Positions 30,899 through 38,603 of a stretch of 64,000 nt of DNA are shown piece by piece. A model generated the notes under the pieces. The model worked only from the letters and a program-made list of their open reading frames with translations, searched no databases and was not told the origin of the DNA. The translations under genes were made by a program, and so were the position numbers. Within the stretch, counting starts at the first letter, position 1, and each line of letters opens with the position of its first letter. The DNA is from an uncultured Kiritimatiellota bacterium (GTDB lineage: Bacteria; Verrucomicrobiota; Kiritimatiellia; RFP12; UBA1067): NCBI GenBank assembly GCA_934635385.1, contig CAKTZI010000006.1:57596-121595 (forward strand). The letters run 5' to 3'.

Positions 30899-31456
30899 GT
30901 GCGCATGCGTCCGGCGCTCAAGGTCTGCGGCGTGAACGACGCCGCGTTTGCGCAGGAGGCGGAACGGCTCGGCGCGGACTATCTCGGCTTCATCTTTGCG
31001 GCGGAGAGTCCGCGCCGCGTGACCGTCCCGGACGTCGTGTGCATCCGCGCGGGCCTCACGGGGCGCGCACGGTGCGTCGGCGTGTTCACGACGGCGGCCG
31101 TCGCCGAGGTCTGCCGGACGGCGCGCGCGTGCGGCCTCGGCATCGTCCAGCTCCACCGCCGGGCGACGGCGGCGGACGTCACCGCGCTGAAGGCCGCCGG
31201 ACTGGAGGTCTGGACGCTTGCGGGCGGCGCGGAAGGGGATGCCGTCCTCTTCGACTCGTCTCACGGCGATGGCGAGACGCAGCTGCGGCGCGGCGCGTTC
31301 AAGACGGTTCTCGCCGGGGGCGTCTCGGCGGAGAACGTATCGACGTTTCGCGCGCAGCGCCCGGACGTCATCGACGTGTCCGGCAGCCTCGAGTCGGCGC
31401 GCGGCGTCAAGTCGGTGCCCCGGCTGCAGGCGTTCTTCCGCGCATGGGGCACTTGA
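30899..31456 (+). CDS. trpF: Phosphoribosylanthranilate isomerase
   Basis: 185 residues from GTG 30899, chosen because GAAGG lies 6 nt upstream; ATG 30905 is the alternative. TrpF landmarks are LKVCGVND (catalytic Cys), LGADYLGFIFAAESPR, VQLHRRAT, the LAGGVSAENV phosphate site and a DVSG...ARGVK ending. It is slightly short for the family (~200-210). It catalyses the step before TrpC. trpE, trpG and trpD are absent from the window, so anthranilate synthesis is encoded elsewhere. Confidence 0.92.
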   Translation: MRMRPALKVCGVNDAAFAQEAERLGADYLGFIFAAESPRRVTVPDVVCIRAGLTGRARCVGVFTTAAVAEVCRTARACGLGIVQLHRRATAADVTALKAAGLEVWTLAGGAEGDAVLFDSSHGDGETQLRRGAFKTVLAGGVSAENVSTFRAQRPDVIDVSGSLESARGVKSVPRLQAFFRAWGT

Positions 31457-31481
31457 GTTCAGTCCGCCGTTTTGGTATCGT
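31453..31481 (+). promoter_or_regulatory. Promoter of the SDR-birA-mnmA operon
   Basis: TTGAGT (31453-31458), 17-bp spacer ending TTTTGG, then TATCGT (31476-31481). The ATG at 31492 is only 10 nt beyond the -10 box, so the 5' untranslated region would be 0-4 nt. Confidence 0.6.
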
Positions 31482-31491
31482 TTACGCCGAG

Positions 31492-32157
31492 ATGCAGAAT
31501 CAGGAAGAGAACAGGAAGACGGCGCTCGTCACGGGCGGGACGACTCGCCTCGGACGGGCGATTGCCGAGGGCCTTCGCGCGCGCGGCTGGCGTGTGCTGA
31601 CGACCTCGCACCGCGCCGACGCGGGGGCGGACATCGTCGCCGACTTCACCGACCCGCTGGGACCCGCGCGCGCGTATGCGGCCGCGCTCCGTCTGCTGGG
31701 CGGGCAGCCGCCGGATGCGCTCGTCAACAACGCCGCGCTCTTCGTGGGCGAGGCGGCGCGGCTGAACGCCGTCAACCTGGAAGCCCCGAAAAAGCTCACG
31801 AGGCTGATGGCGGGACGCGAGACGGGGCGCGGCGCGGCCGTCAACATCCTCGACACGCGAGTCCTGGGCGGTGTTCGCGACGGGCAGGATGCCTATGCGG
31901 CGACCAAGGCCGCGCTGTTGGACGACACGCGCAAGGCGGCGGCGCTCTTTGCGGAGACCCTGCGCGTCAACGCCGTCGCGCCCGGCCCTGTCCTGCCGCC
32001 GACGGAGATTCATGAAAAGGCGGGCGAAACGCTGCTCGGACGTCCGACGGGGGCCGACGTGGCGGAGGCTGTCGCGTACCTGCTGACGGCGCGCGCGACG
32101 ACGGGCGCGGTCATTCCCGTCGATGGCGGGCAGCACCTGCTAGGAGGCCCGGCATGA
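31492..32157 (+). CDS. Short-chain dehydrogenase/reductase (pteridine-reductase-like)
   Basis: 221 residues from ATG 31492. Rossmann motif TGGTTRLGRAIA (NADPH-binding), LVNNAALF, and a catalytic-type DAYAATKAAL with the Y-x-x-x-K pair are present, plus VNAVAPGPVLPPTE and VIPVDGGQHL at the end. The catalytic Ser region (VNILDTRV) lacks the usual Ser, as in some FolM/PTR1-like reductases. Substrate not determinable. The stop overlaps the birA start by 4 nt. Confidence 0.85.
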   Translation: MQNQEENRKTALVTGGTTRLGRAIAEGLRARGWRVLTTSHRADAGADIVADFTDPLGPARAYAAALRLLGGQPPDALVNNAALFVGEAARLNAVNLEAPKKLTRLMAGRETGRGAAVNILDTRVLGGVRDGQDAYAATKAALLDDTRKAAALFAETLRVNAVAPGPVLPPTEIHEKAGETLLGRPTGADVAEAVAYLLTARATTGAVIPVDGGQHLLGGPA

Positions 32158-32918
32158 TCAACTGGCGGCTTCATCACAAGGCCGAGACGGTTTCGACGAA
32201 CCTGGACGCGCGCGCCGGGACGCACGGCGATGTCTACACGGCTGATTTCCAGACGGCGGGACGCGGACGGCTTGACCACAAGTGGCTCTCGCCGCCGGGG
32301 GCAAATCTCATGATGAGTGCCGTCCTCTCGGTCGGGGGCCTGTCCCCAGAGGCGGTGGCGACGCTGCCGCTTGTCGTTGGCTTGGCCGTCGTGCAGGCGA
32401 TTTGCGACCTGTTGCCCGCAGATGGGACGCGGAAGGTCGCCCTCAAGTGGCCGAATGATGTCCTGATCGGCGGACGCAAGGTTGCGGGCATCCTGTGCGA
32501 ACGTAATGGCGAAACGGTCATCGTGGGCGTCGGAATCAACGTGAAACAGCGCGTTTTTTCGCCAGAACTTGCAAATAAGGCGATTTCCTTGGGGTCTGTC
32601 CCCAATTTTACGGGGTCTGTCCCCATGGTGCGGGAGGCGGTTTTGAGTGCGCTTGGACGGCTGTACGAGACATGGCGCGACCGAGGTTTCGCCGTCGTCT
32701 ATCCGGCGATGCGTAAGGTCGATTTCCTCTGGGGACAGGCCCTCGCGGTGCGGCAGACGGATGACGATGCGGAGCCCGTGCGCGGCGTCTGCGGGGGCGT
32801 CCAGCCCGACGGGTCGCTGCTGGTCGGCGAGACGCGCGTCTACGCCGGCGAGGCGCATGTGGAGGAAATCGGCGGCTCGCAAGCCGAAGGCTTGAGATCG
32901 AGAGGGGGTGCCGCATGA
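32154..32918 (+). CDS. birA: Biotin--[acetyl-CoA-carboxylase] ligase (monofunctional), with repeat insertions
   Basis: 254 residues. The catalytic domain motifs are TAGRGRLDHKW (biotinyl-AMP loop), LKWPNDVLIGGRKVAGIL, and GVGINV. The N-terminal DNA-binding domain of E. coli BirA is absent, so this is the class I ligase without repressor function. Four copies of the dispersed GGGG(N)CTGTCCCC-type element lie inside the gene: 32334-32347, 32591-32603, 32612-32624 and 32732-32744. The middle pair adds LGSVPNFTGSVP in frame. ATGA overlaps join it to both neighbours. Confidence 0.92.
   Translation: MINWRLHHKAETVSTNLDARAGTHGDVYTADFQTAGRGRLDHKWLSPPGANLMMSAVLSVGGLSPEAVATLPLVVGLAVVQAICDLLPADGTRKVALKWPNDVLIGGRKVAGILCERNGETVIVGVGINVKQRVFSPELANKAISLGSVPNFTGSVPMVREAVLSALGRLYETWRDRGFAVVYPAMRKVDFLWGQALAVRQTDDDAEPVRGVCGGVQPDGSLLVGETRVYAGEAHVEEIGGSQAEGLRSRGGAA
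32591..32624. repeat. Two GGGGTCTGTCCCC elements inside birA
   Basis: Exact 13-nt copies at 32591-32603 and 32612-32624, 21 nt apart so that frame is preserved. They belong to the short palindromic family (GGGGACAGRCCCC and its complement) also found at 11095-11131, 38359-38405, 44374-44386, 53944-53993, 54097-54131, 56376-56388, 57850-57884 and 59180-59460. Confidence 0.8.
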
Positions 32919-33913
32919 AAGTCGCCGTCGGCCTTTCAGGGGGCGTCGATTCCGCCGTCTCGGCCCTGCTCCTGAAGGAGCAGGGGCATGAGGTCGTCGG
33001 CGTTACGATGTCGCTCGGTCGTGCGGACGAGGCGAAGACGCAGGCCGACGCCCGCGAAGTCGCCGCGCGCCTCGGCATCCCTTTCGCCGTCGCAGACCTC
33101 GCGGCCGACTGGGCTCGCGACGTCTTGCGCTATGTGTCGGACGAGTATCGCGGCGGGCGGACGCCGAACCCGTGCATCCGCTGCAATGAGCGCGTGAAAT
33201 TTGGCCTCCTGCCGCGCTGGGCCTTCGCGACGCTGGGCTGCGACCGCTTCGCGACGGGGCACTACGCGCGGCTCCAGCCGGGGGCGGACGGCCGCATGCG
33301 GCTTCTGCGGGCGGTCGACAAGTCGAAAGACCAGTCCTATTTCCTCTACCGCATCGCGCCTGACATCTTGGCGCGGACGATCTTCCCGCTTGGTGCGCTG
33401 ACGAAGCCGGAGGTGCGCGCGCTCGGTCGCGAAGCCGGCTTCGCCGCCGCCGACCGTGCGGACAGCCAGGATTTCTGCGGCGGCGACGTGCGGACGCTCA
33501 TCGGCGCTGCGCCGCGCACGGGCGAGATCGTGCGCGCGTCGGACGGCAAGGTTCTCGGTCTGCACAACGGCTACTGGAACTACACGATCGGCAAGCGCAA
33601 GGGCCTCGGCATCGGCGGGGGTACGCCCTACTACGTGATTGGACTCGATGCCGCACGGAACGTGGTTTTCGTCGGCACGAAGGAAGAGGCCGTTCGGCAT
33701 GACCTTGAACTGTGCGACTGCGTGGGCGAAATCGACCTGTCGCTGCCTGTCAAGGTGCGGAGCGCGGGCGAGCCGCGCCTCCTGAAGGACGGCATCGCCG
33801 GCCTCGCGCCGGGGCAGTCCGCCGTCTTCTACCGGGGAGATGAAGTCGTCGGTGGCGGCATCATCGGAACGAATCGGCCTGTCGAGATGTCGAAAGAGGA
33901 GAAGCGAACATGA
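32915..33913 (+). CDS. mnmA: tRNA-specific 2-thiouridylase MnmA
   Basis: 332 residues. PP-loop GLSGGVDSAV at the N-terminus, the first catalytic Cys in NPCIRCNERVKF, the second in DSQDFCGG, and the TGHYARL and DQSYFLYR motifs are all present. It installs the 2-thio group on the wobble uridine of tRNA-Lys, -Glu and -Gln, using ATP and a persulfide relay. It is slightly short of the usual ~360 residues. It overlaps birA and the following amidohydrolase by 4 nt each. Confidence 0.96.
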   Translation: MKVAVGLSGGVDSAVSALLLKEQGHEVVGVTMSLGRADEAKTQADAREVAARLGIPFAVADLAADWARDVLRYVSDEYRGGRTPNPCIRCNERVKFGLLPRWAFATLGCDRFATGHYARLQPGADGRMRLLRAVDKSKDQSYFLYRIAPDILARTIFPLGALTKPEVRALGREAGFAAADRADSQDFCGGDVRTLIGAAPRTGEIVRASDGKVLGLHNGYWNYTIGKRKGLGIGGGTPYYVIGLDAARNVVFVGTKEEAVRHDLELCDCVGEIDLSLPVKVRSAGEPRLLKDGIAGLAPGQSAVFYRGDEVVGGGIIGTNRPVEMSKEEKRT

Positions 33914-35127
33914 AATTCGAAAATGTCGCGCTGCTGCTGCCGAACCGCACGGTTGGGTTCGGCAATCTGGAGACGGAAGGTTCCCGCATCTCGAAAATCG
34001 AGCTTGCCTCCGCTTCTCACCCCACCCCCTCCCGTCTCATCCTCCCTGGCCTCGTCAACTGCCACGGGCACACGGCGATGACGCTTGTGCGCGGCGTGGG
34101 CGGCGGGCTGCCGTTGCAGCGGTGGCTGGAGGAGGCGATCTTCCCGGTCGAGGCGCGGATGACGGCGGACGACATCCGCGCGGGCGTCCTCTGGGGCGCG
34201 CTGGAGATGCTCGCGGGCGGCACGACGCAGGTGCTCGACATGTACGACTTCCCGGACGCAGGCGAGGCGGCGTTCGACGAGATCGGCCTCAAGGCGTCCG
34301 TCTCGCGCGTGGGGCTCTCGTTCGTGCCCGGCCGTCTGGCGGACTGCATCGCCTTCACGCGGGCGCATCCGCGCGCGCACGTCTGCATCCATTCCGAATA
34401 CCTGACGGACGAGCCGTTCTGCCGTGCGCTCGCGGAGGCGAACAATCGCGAGCTGAAGCGGCCCGTGCACGTCCACGCCTCCGAGACGGAGAAGGAGCAT
34501 CGCGACTGCCTCGCGCGCCACGGGATGACGCCGGTCGCCTATCTCGCGGCGACGGGGCTTTTTGACTGCGGCGGATTCGTTGCGCATGGCGTTTGGTGCA
34601 CGGATGACGACTTCCGCATCCTGAAGGAGAAGAACGTCGTCCTCGTGCACAACCCCTCCAGCAACATGAAGCTCGGTTCGGGCTTCGCGCGCATTCCGCG
34701 TGCGCGGGAGCTGGGCGTGAAGGTCGCGCTCGGCACGGACGGCTGCGCGTCAAACGACAACCTCGACCTGTTCGAGGAGATGCATCTCGCCTCGCTCATC
34801 CACAAGGGGCTGGCGAAAGACCCGACCGTCCTCTCGCCGTGGGACGTCATCGAGATGGCGACCTACGGCAACCGGCTCGCGGTCGGTGCGCCCGCCGACT
34901 TCTGCGTCGTCGACCTGAACCGGCTCCACCTGCGCCCGGCGCTGGACATCCCGAACCTCGTCGTCCATTCGATGCACGCGTCGGATGTCGTGCAGACGGT
35001 CGTGGCCGGACGGCTCCTCTACGACCACAGGACGTTCCCGACCGTTGACGTGGACAGGATCCGCGCAGATTTCGACGCGCGCGTCCGCCGTGTTTTTGGC
35101 AACGAAAATGTGACCACGGACTTCTGA
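33910..35127 (+). CDS. Amidohydrolase, S-adenosylhomocysteine/5-methylthioadenosine deaminase-like
   Basis: 405 residues. The amidohydrolase metal site is complete: NCHGHTAM (HxH), HVHASETEKEH (His and catalytic Glu), FVAHGVWC (His), and GTDGCASNDN (Asp). The closest recognisable pattern is the MtaD/SsnA/ATZ-TRZ group, which deaminates S-adenosylhomocysteine, methylthioadenosine or related nucleosides. The N-terminal strand region is shortened relative to MtaD. Coupled by 4-nt overlap to mnmA, it could recycle adenosyl by-products, but that is inference. Confidence 0.85.
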   Translation: MKFENVALLLPNRTVGFGNLETEGSRISKIELASASHPTPSRLILPGLVNCHGHTAMTLVRGVGGGLPLQRWLEEAIFPVEARMTADDIRAGVLWGALEMLAGGTTQVLDMYDFPDAGEAAFDEIGLKASVSRVGLSFVPGRLADCIAFTRAHPRAHVCIHSEYLTDEPFCRALAEANNRELKRPVHVHASETEKEHRDCLARHGMTPVAYLAATGLFDCGGFVAHGVWCTDDDFRILKEKNVVLVHNPSSNMKLGSGFARIPRARELGVKVALGTDGCASNDNLDLFEEMHLASLIHKGLAKDPTVLSPWDVIEMATYGNRLAVGAPADFCVVDLNRLHLRPALDIPNLVVHSMHASDVVQTVVAGRLLYDHRTFPTVDVDRIRADFDARVRRVFGNENVTTDF

Positions 35128-35133
35128 CGGAAG

Positions 35134-35145
35134 TTTTGGTATAAT
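35134..35145 (+). promoter_or_regulatory. Extended -10 promoter of the TetR gene
   Basis: TTTTGGTATAAT is a perfect -10 with TGG extension. The ATG (35155) lies 9 nt beyond it, again implying a near-leaderless transcript; there is no ribosome-binding site in the gap. Confidence 0.7.
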
Positions 35146-35154
35146 GCGTTCCCA

Positions 35155-35778
35155 ATGGCGAACAAGACGGTCAATCACAAGGAGCGCAAGCGCGAGATAC
35201 GCGCGATCAGCCTTGGGCTGTTCGCGCGTCATGGCTTTGGCGACGTGAACTTCGGCATGATCGCGGAGGCCTGCGGCATTTCGCGGACGCTGCTCTACAC
35301 GTACTTCAAGGACAAGCGGCAGATCTTCAACGAGGCGATCGACGAGGCGACGGGCGTCATCGGCGTCCGCTACCGCGAAATCGTCCGCTCGCGCCTGTCG
35401 CCGGACGCGAAACTGCGCCAGATCTGCATTTCGGTCTTTGCGCTGCTCTTCGACAACCGCGACTTCCTCTGCGTCATCGTCGACTTTCTCTGTGCCGTCC
35501 GGCGCGGCGGCAAGATTCCGGTGGACAACATCCTGCGGCACACGATGGGACTGAAGCGGATTCTCCATTCTTTCGTGGTCGAGGCGATCCACCGGGGCGA
35601 GTACGACGCCTCGATCAACGCGAATCGGGCAACGGCGCTGCTCTACTCCCAGTTCGAGACGGCCGTCCTGCGCATCGCCGTGTCCGGCCAGGCCGAGATT
35701 TCCGAGTCGATCGACGCCCTGAACGCGATCCTCTTCGCGTTCCGTTCGCGGGATGACGGTTCGCGGCGCTTCCTGTGA
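35155..35778 (+). CDS. TetR/AcrR family transcriptional regulator
   Basis: 207 residues. The N-terminal helix-turn-helix (about 12-58) reads AISLGLFARHGFGDVNFGMI then ACGISRTLLYTYFKDKRQIF, the standard TetR DNA-binding fold. The rest is an all-helical ligand domain without diagnostic residues. A short palindrome GCAGAC-TT-GTCTGC lies just after the gene (35788-35801) and could be an operator or hairpin. Its ATG is 9 nt after a strong -10 box. Target genes are unknown. Confidence 0.88.
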   Translation: MANKTVNHKERKREIRAISLGLFARHGFGDVNFGMIAEACGISRTLLYTYFKDKRQIFNEAIDEATGVIGVRYREIVRSRLSPDAKLRQICISVFALLFDNRDFLCVIVDFLCAVRRGGKIPVDNILRHTMGLKRILHSFVVEAIHRGEYDASINANRATALLYSQFETAVLRIAVSGQAEISESIDALNAILFAFRSRDDGSRRFL

Positions 35779-35845
35779 CGCCGGGAGGCAGACTTGTCTG
35801 CTGCCGAAGAAATGACAGGGGAACGAACGTCTTGGCTCTAAAGGT

Positions 35846-36925
35846 TCAATGGCAGCCCGTCGTGGCTCTCGGCAGGAGGGTCGTCGCGAGCGTGAGATGC
35901 CGTGGAAGGGCGTTCGGGCGGGCGATTCGGTTGAGCAGCGTTTCGCAGGCGGCGCGGGCGATTTCGCGAAAGGGCTGCTGGACGGTCGTCAGGTCGGAAT
36001 CCTTGGCGAGGGCGATGCCGTCGATTCCGGCCAGCAGGACGTCTTCGGGCACGCGGATCCCGGATTTCCGCAGGAGGTTCAGGACCATGAGCGCGACGCG
36101 GTCGCTGCTGCAGACGACGGCGTCCGGGCGTTCGGACGACTTGAAGCGCAGCCGAAAGTCCCGGATGTTGGATTTCGTCAGCACATAGGCGGAAATGTCC
36201 CTTCCGCTCGCGCAGATGACTTCCTTCAGCCCCGACAGCCTGTCCTGGATGTTCGGCGAGCCGCTTTGCCAGCTGACGAACAGGATGCGCCGGGCGCCTT
36301 GCTCCAGGAGGTGCCGCCCGAGCTTGACGCCGATCGCCCGGTTGTCGACGCCGACGAGGTCGTAGCGGTCTTCCATCGGGCTCTCGATGCCGCTGTCGAG
36401 GAGGACGACGGGGATTTTCGCCCGTGCGAAGGTCTCGAGGATTTGGCTGTCGATGCGGCTGGGCGGACTGTCGCAGTCCTGAAAGGGCGTGATGTTGGCG
36501 GCCGGCAGGTAGATGATCCCGGAAGGCCTGTGCTCGACGAGCGTACGCGCGGCGTTTTCGAGGCGGACGGGGAAATCGGGGCGGGAGATGTGGTCGATCT
36601 CGTGGACCTCGAACGTGATGCCGTTTCGCCGGCAGAGGTCGGAGACCTCCTTGCGGATCAGCGGGAAGAAGGGGGCGAGCCCGAAATCCGGCGACAGGAA
36701 GCCGATCAGCCGGCGCGTCTGCGCGACGAACGTCCCGGCGCCGCGCCGCGATTCGACCAGCCGCAGGGCTTTCAGGCCATCCAGCACCTTGACGGCCGTG
36801 AGGTGGGACACCTGAAAGCGCGCGCAGATGTCCTTCACGCCGAGGAAGGCGTCACCCGGCTACCACCGTCCGGAGGCGATTTCGCCTTTGAGGGCGTCGA
36901 CGGCTTTCTGGTACATGAACGTCAT
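35846..36925 (-). pseudogene. GntR-HTH/LacI-type sugar-responsive regulator broken by an in-frame TAG
   Basis: Reading from ATG 36925, the frame gives MTFMYQKAVDALKGEIASGRW and then TAG (36862-36860), followed without frame change by PGDAFLGVKDICARF. Intact GntR proteins read SGRW-K-PGD at this place, so one base (AAG to TAG) accounts for the break. From GTG 36838 the remaining 330 residues contain the rest of the winged helix (VSHLTAVKVLDGLKALRLVE, RRGAGTFV) and a full LacI-type ligand-binding domain (RRLIGFLSPDF, DLVGVDNRAIGVKLGRHLL, DAVVCSSDRVALMVLN, LTTVQQPF). Without its first helix it probably cannot bind DNA. Alternatives are TAG suppression, a start at GTG, or a sequence error. Confidence 0.75.
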
Positions 36926-36938
36926 GCGCGTAGTACGG

Positions 36939-38258
36939 TTAGACGTCCGCAAGCGACAGCCCGGCGAGAGAGACGACGCGGTTGCGCTTTTCGGGGTTCT
37001 TGCGAAAGAACGCCTCGACTTTCGCTTCAAGCGCGCGGCGGTCGAAGCGCTTCGCGTCGCGCTTGACCTCGTAGAAGTCGAGCATCCCCTTGAACTCGTT
37101 CTCGCAGACGAGGTCGATTTCGTTCTCGCCCTTGCGGTCCCACCAGCCGCCCATCCGCGAATAGGCGTGCCGCTCGGCGAAGCGCGAACGGAAGAATCCC
37201 TCCAGCGCCAGCCCGGAAAACACCTCGTAGTCGCGCACGACGAGTTCGCGCAGCTCGTCGAACATCCGCACCTGGACGAGATACTGGTACTTGAAGACGA
37301 ACCTGAACCAGAAGCGGAAGAAGTTGTCGTTCAGCCTGTAGCGGCAGTTCTTGTTGGCCGTCGGCTCGAAGAGCGGCTGGTTCTTGGCGATGAGGCCGTA
37401 CTGGTCTTCGAGCCGCGTCAGGTAGCCGCCGACGTCGCCGGCGATCTCGTTCATGATCTCCGCGCGTGACGTCTTGCCACGCGCGATGGCCGAGAGGATC
37501 GAGAAGTACGTGCCGTAGTCCTTGCCGAACTCCTCAACCAACACGGCCCAGCCCTCGTCGAGGAAATACGAGTCTTCCTCGATCAGGACATCCATCATCT
37601 TGCGCCGCGAGAAGGCCTTGCGGTTCATGAGGAGCGAGACGTACTTGGCGACGCCGCCCGTGAATGTCCAGAGCGCGAGCAGGTCGTCTGCCGTATGTCG
37701 GGGATGGTAGAAGTCGAGAATCTCCTTCAGGACAGAGACGCCGAAGGGACGCACGGTCAGGCGGTCGGTGTCGCGTCCGTAGAGGGGTTCCTTTCGTTCC
37801 TTGAAGATCTTGTTCATCAGCGTGTTGACGCTGCCTGTCACGACGAGGTTGATCTGCGCGTGCGCCGACAGATCGTCCCATTCGCGCTGCATTTCGCTGA
37901 AGATTGCCGGATTGACGCGGAAGATGTCCTGGAACTCGTCGATGACGACCGTCAGCGGACGCTCGCGCGCGAGTTCGAGCAAATGGCGGAAGAGGTCGCG
38001 GAACTTCGTGACGCGGCCGGGGATCGTTCGCCCGGTAAACGCCTCGATGCGGCTCTTGAAGCCGTCGCAGAGGTCGGCCTCCGCCGAGCGCGTGACGAAC
38101 AGGTAGACGAACGGCTCGTCCGCAAACGCCCGCTTGACGAGTTCGGTCTTGCCGACGCGCCGCCGTCCGGTCATCACCGTCAGCGTCGCGGACTCGCGCG
38201 ACCGTGCGCGGATTTCCCGCAGCTTTGCGATCTCGTTTTCCCGGTCAAAGAATTTCAT
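36939..38258 (-). CDS. ATP-binding protein with C-terminal nuclease-like (DUF234) domain
   Basis: 439 residues from ATG 38258. Walker A GRRRVGKT is at 31-38 and Walker B LTVVIDEFQD near 105. A winged-helix stretch (SRAEIMNEIAGDVGGYLTRL) follows, then a DUF234-type C-terminus with WDRKGENEIDLVC...YEVKRD, the D...E-x-K signature of PD-(D/E)XK nucleases. This is the widespread STAND-like ATPase/nuclease family of unclear function, often in mobile or defence regions. A -10 box (38340-38335) and a perfect 24-bp palindrome sit upstream. Extension beyond ATG 38258 is not supported. Confidence 0.86.
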   Translation of the reverse strand: MKFFDRENEIAKLREIRARSRESATLTVMTGRRRVGKTELVKRAFADEPFVYLFVTRSAEADLCDGFKSRIEAFTGRTIPGRVTKFRDLFRHLLELARERPLTVVIDEFQDIFRVNPAIFSEMQREWDDLSAHAQINLVVTGSVNTLMNKIFKERKEPLYGRDTDRLTVRPFGVSVLKEILDFYHPRHTADDLLALWTFTGGVAKYVSLLMNRKAFSRRKMMDVLIEEDSYFLDEGWAVLVEEFGKDYGTYFSILSAIARGKTSRAEIMNEIAGDVGGYLTRLEDQYGLIAKNQPLFEPTANKNCRYRLNDNFFRFWFRFVFKYQYLVQVRMFDELRELVVRDYEVFSGLALEGFFRSRFAERHAYSRMGGWWDRKGENEIDLVCENEFKGMLDFYEVKRDAKRFDRRALEAKVEAFFRKNPEKRNRVVSLAGLSLADV

Positions 38259-38288
38259 GTCGGTTGCATTCGCCTTTAGGTTGGATTT

Positions 38289-38327
38289 GTTCGGAACTGG
38301 CCAGTTCCGAACCGAGCAGTTCTGAAC
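38289..38327 (-). promoter_or_regulatory. Perfect 24-bp palindrome plus third half-site (operator candidate)
   Basis: 38289-38312 is a perfect inverted repeat of GTTCGGAACTGG. A third half-site GCAGTTCTGAAC (38316-38327) differs at two positions from CCAGTTCCGAAC. It lies between the -10 box and ATG of the minus-strand ATPase gene, where a repressor would block transcription, or an mRNA hairpin could form. Confidence 0.7.
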
Positions 38328-38334
38328 AAGGGAC

Positions 38335-38340
38335 ATTATA
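38335..38340 (-). promoter_or_regulatory. -10 box of the ATPase gene
   Basis: On the minus strand GATGGTATAAT reads as an extended -10 (TGG plus TATAAT at 38340-38335), 77 nt before the ATG. No clear -35 box. Confidence 0.6.
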
Positions 38341-38358
38341 CCATCTTTCGCGGCTTCT

Positions 38359-38405
38359 GTGGGGACAGCTGTGGGGACAGCCCACGTTCGGAGGGGCCTG
38401 TCCCC
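38359..38405. repeat. Cluster of GGGGACAG/CTGTCCCC elements in the divergent intergenic region
   Basis: GTGGGGACAGCTGTGGGGACAG at 38359-38380 (two direct copies) and GGGGCCTGTCCCC at 38393-38405. The 345-nt gap 38259-38603 also holds the palindrome above, a stretch with CACGGAG-type repeats (38475-38518) and the promoter of the MFS gene. No gene is seen in it. Confidence 0.7.
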
Positions 38406-38565
38406 ATCTGATCCCCATCTAATCTATGACCGTCTGCTCATCCGCCATCGGAAGGGTGAAATGCCCTGCGGGGCTTAACGCGGAGATGCACGGAGAAGAG
38501 GAGGCGCGGAGGAGAGAGGAATGTTGGAAATGCTGCCGCGAGTCGGAAAGTTTTATATAAAACTA

Positions 38566-38594
38566 TTGCGCGGACGGGAATGTTTTGATACACT
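38566..38594 (+). promoter_or_regulatory. Promoter of the MFS-oxidoreductase operon
   Basis: TTGCGC (38566-38571), 17-bp spacer ending TTTTGA, TACACT (38589-38594). The ATG at 38604 follows 9 nt later, so the message would be leaderless or nearly so. Confidence 0.6.
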
Positions 38595-38603
38595 TCACCC
38601 CGT

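Noticed and set aside
35788..35801. GCAGAC-TT-GTCTGC as a terminator after the TetR gene
   Set aside because: No T-run follows on either strand; noted only as a possible operator or hairpin.
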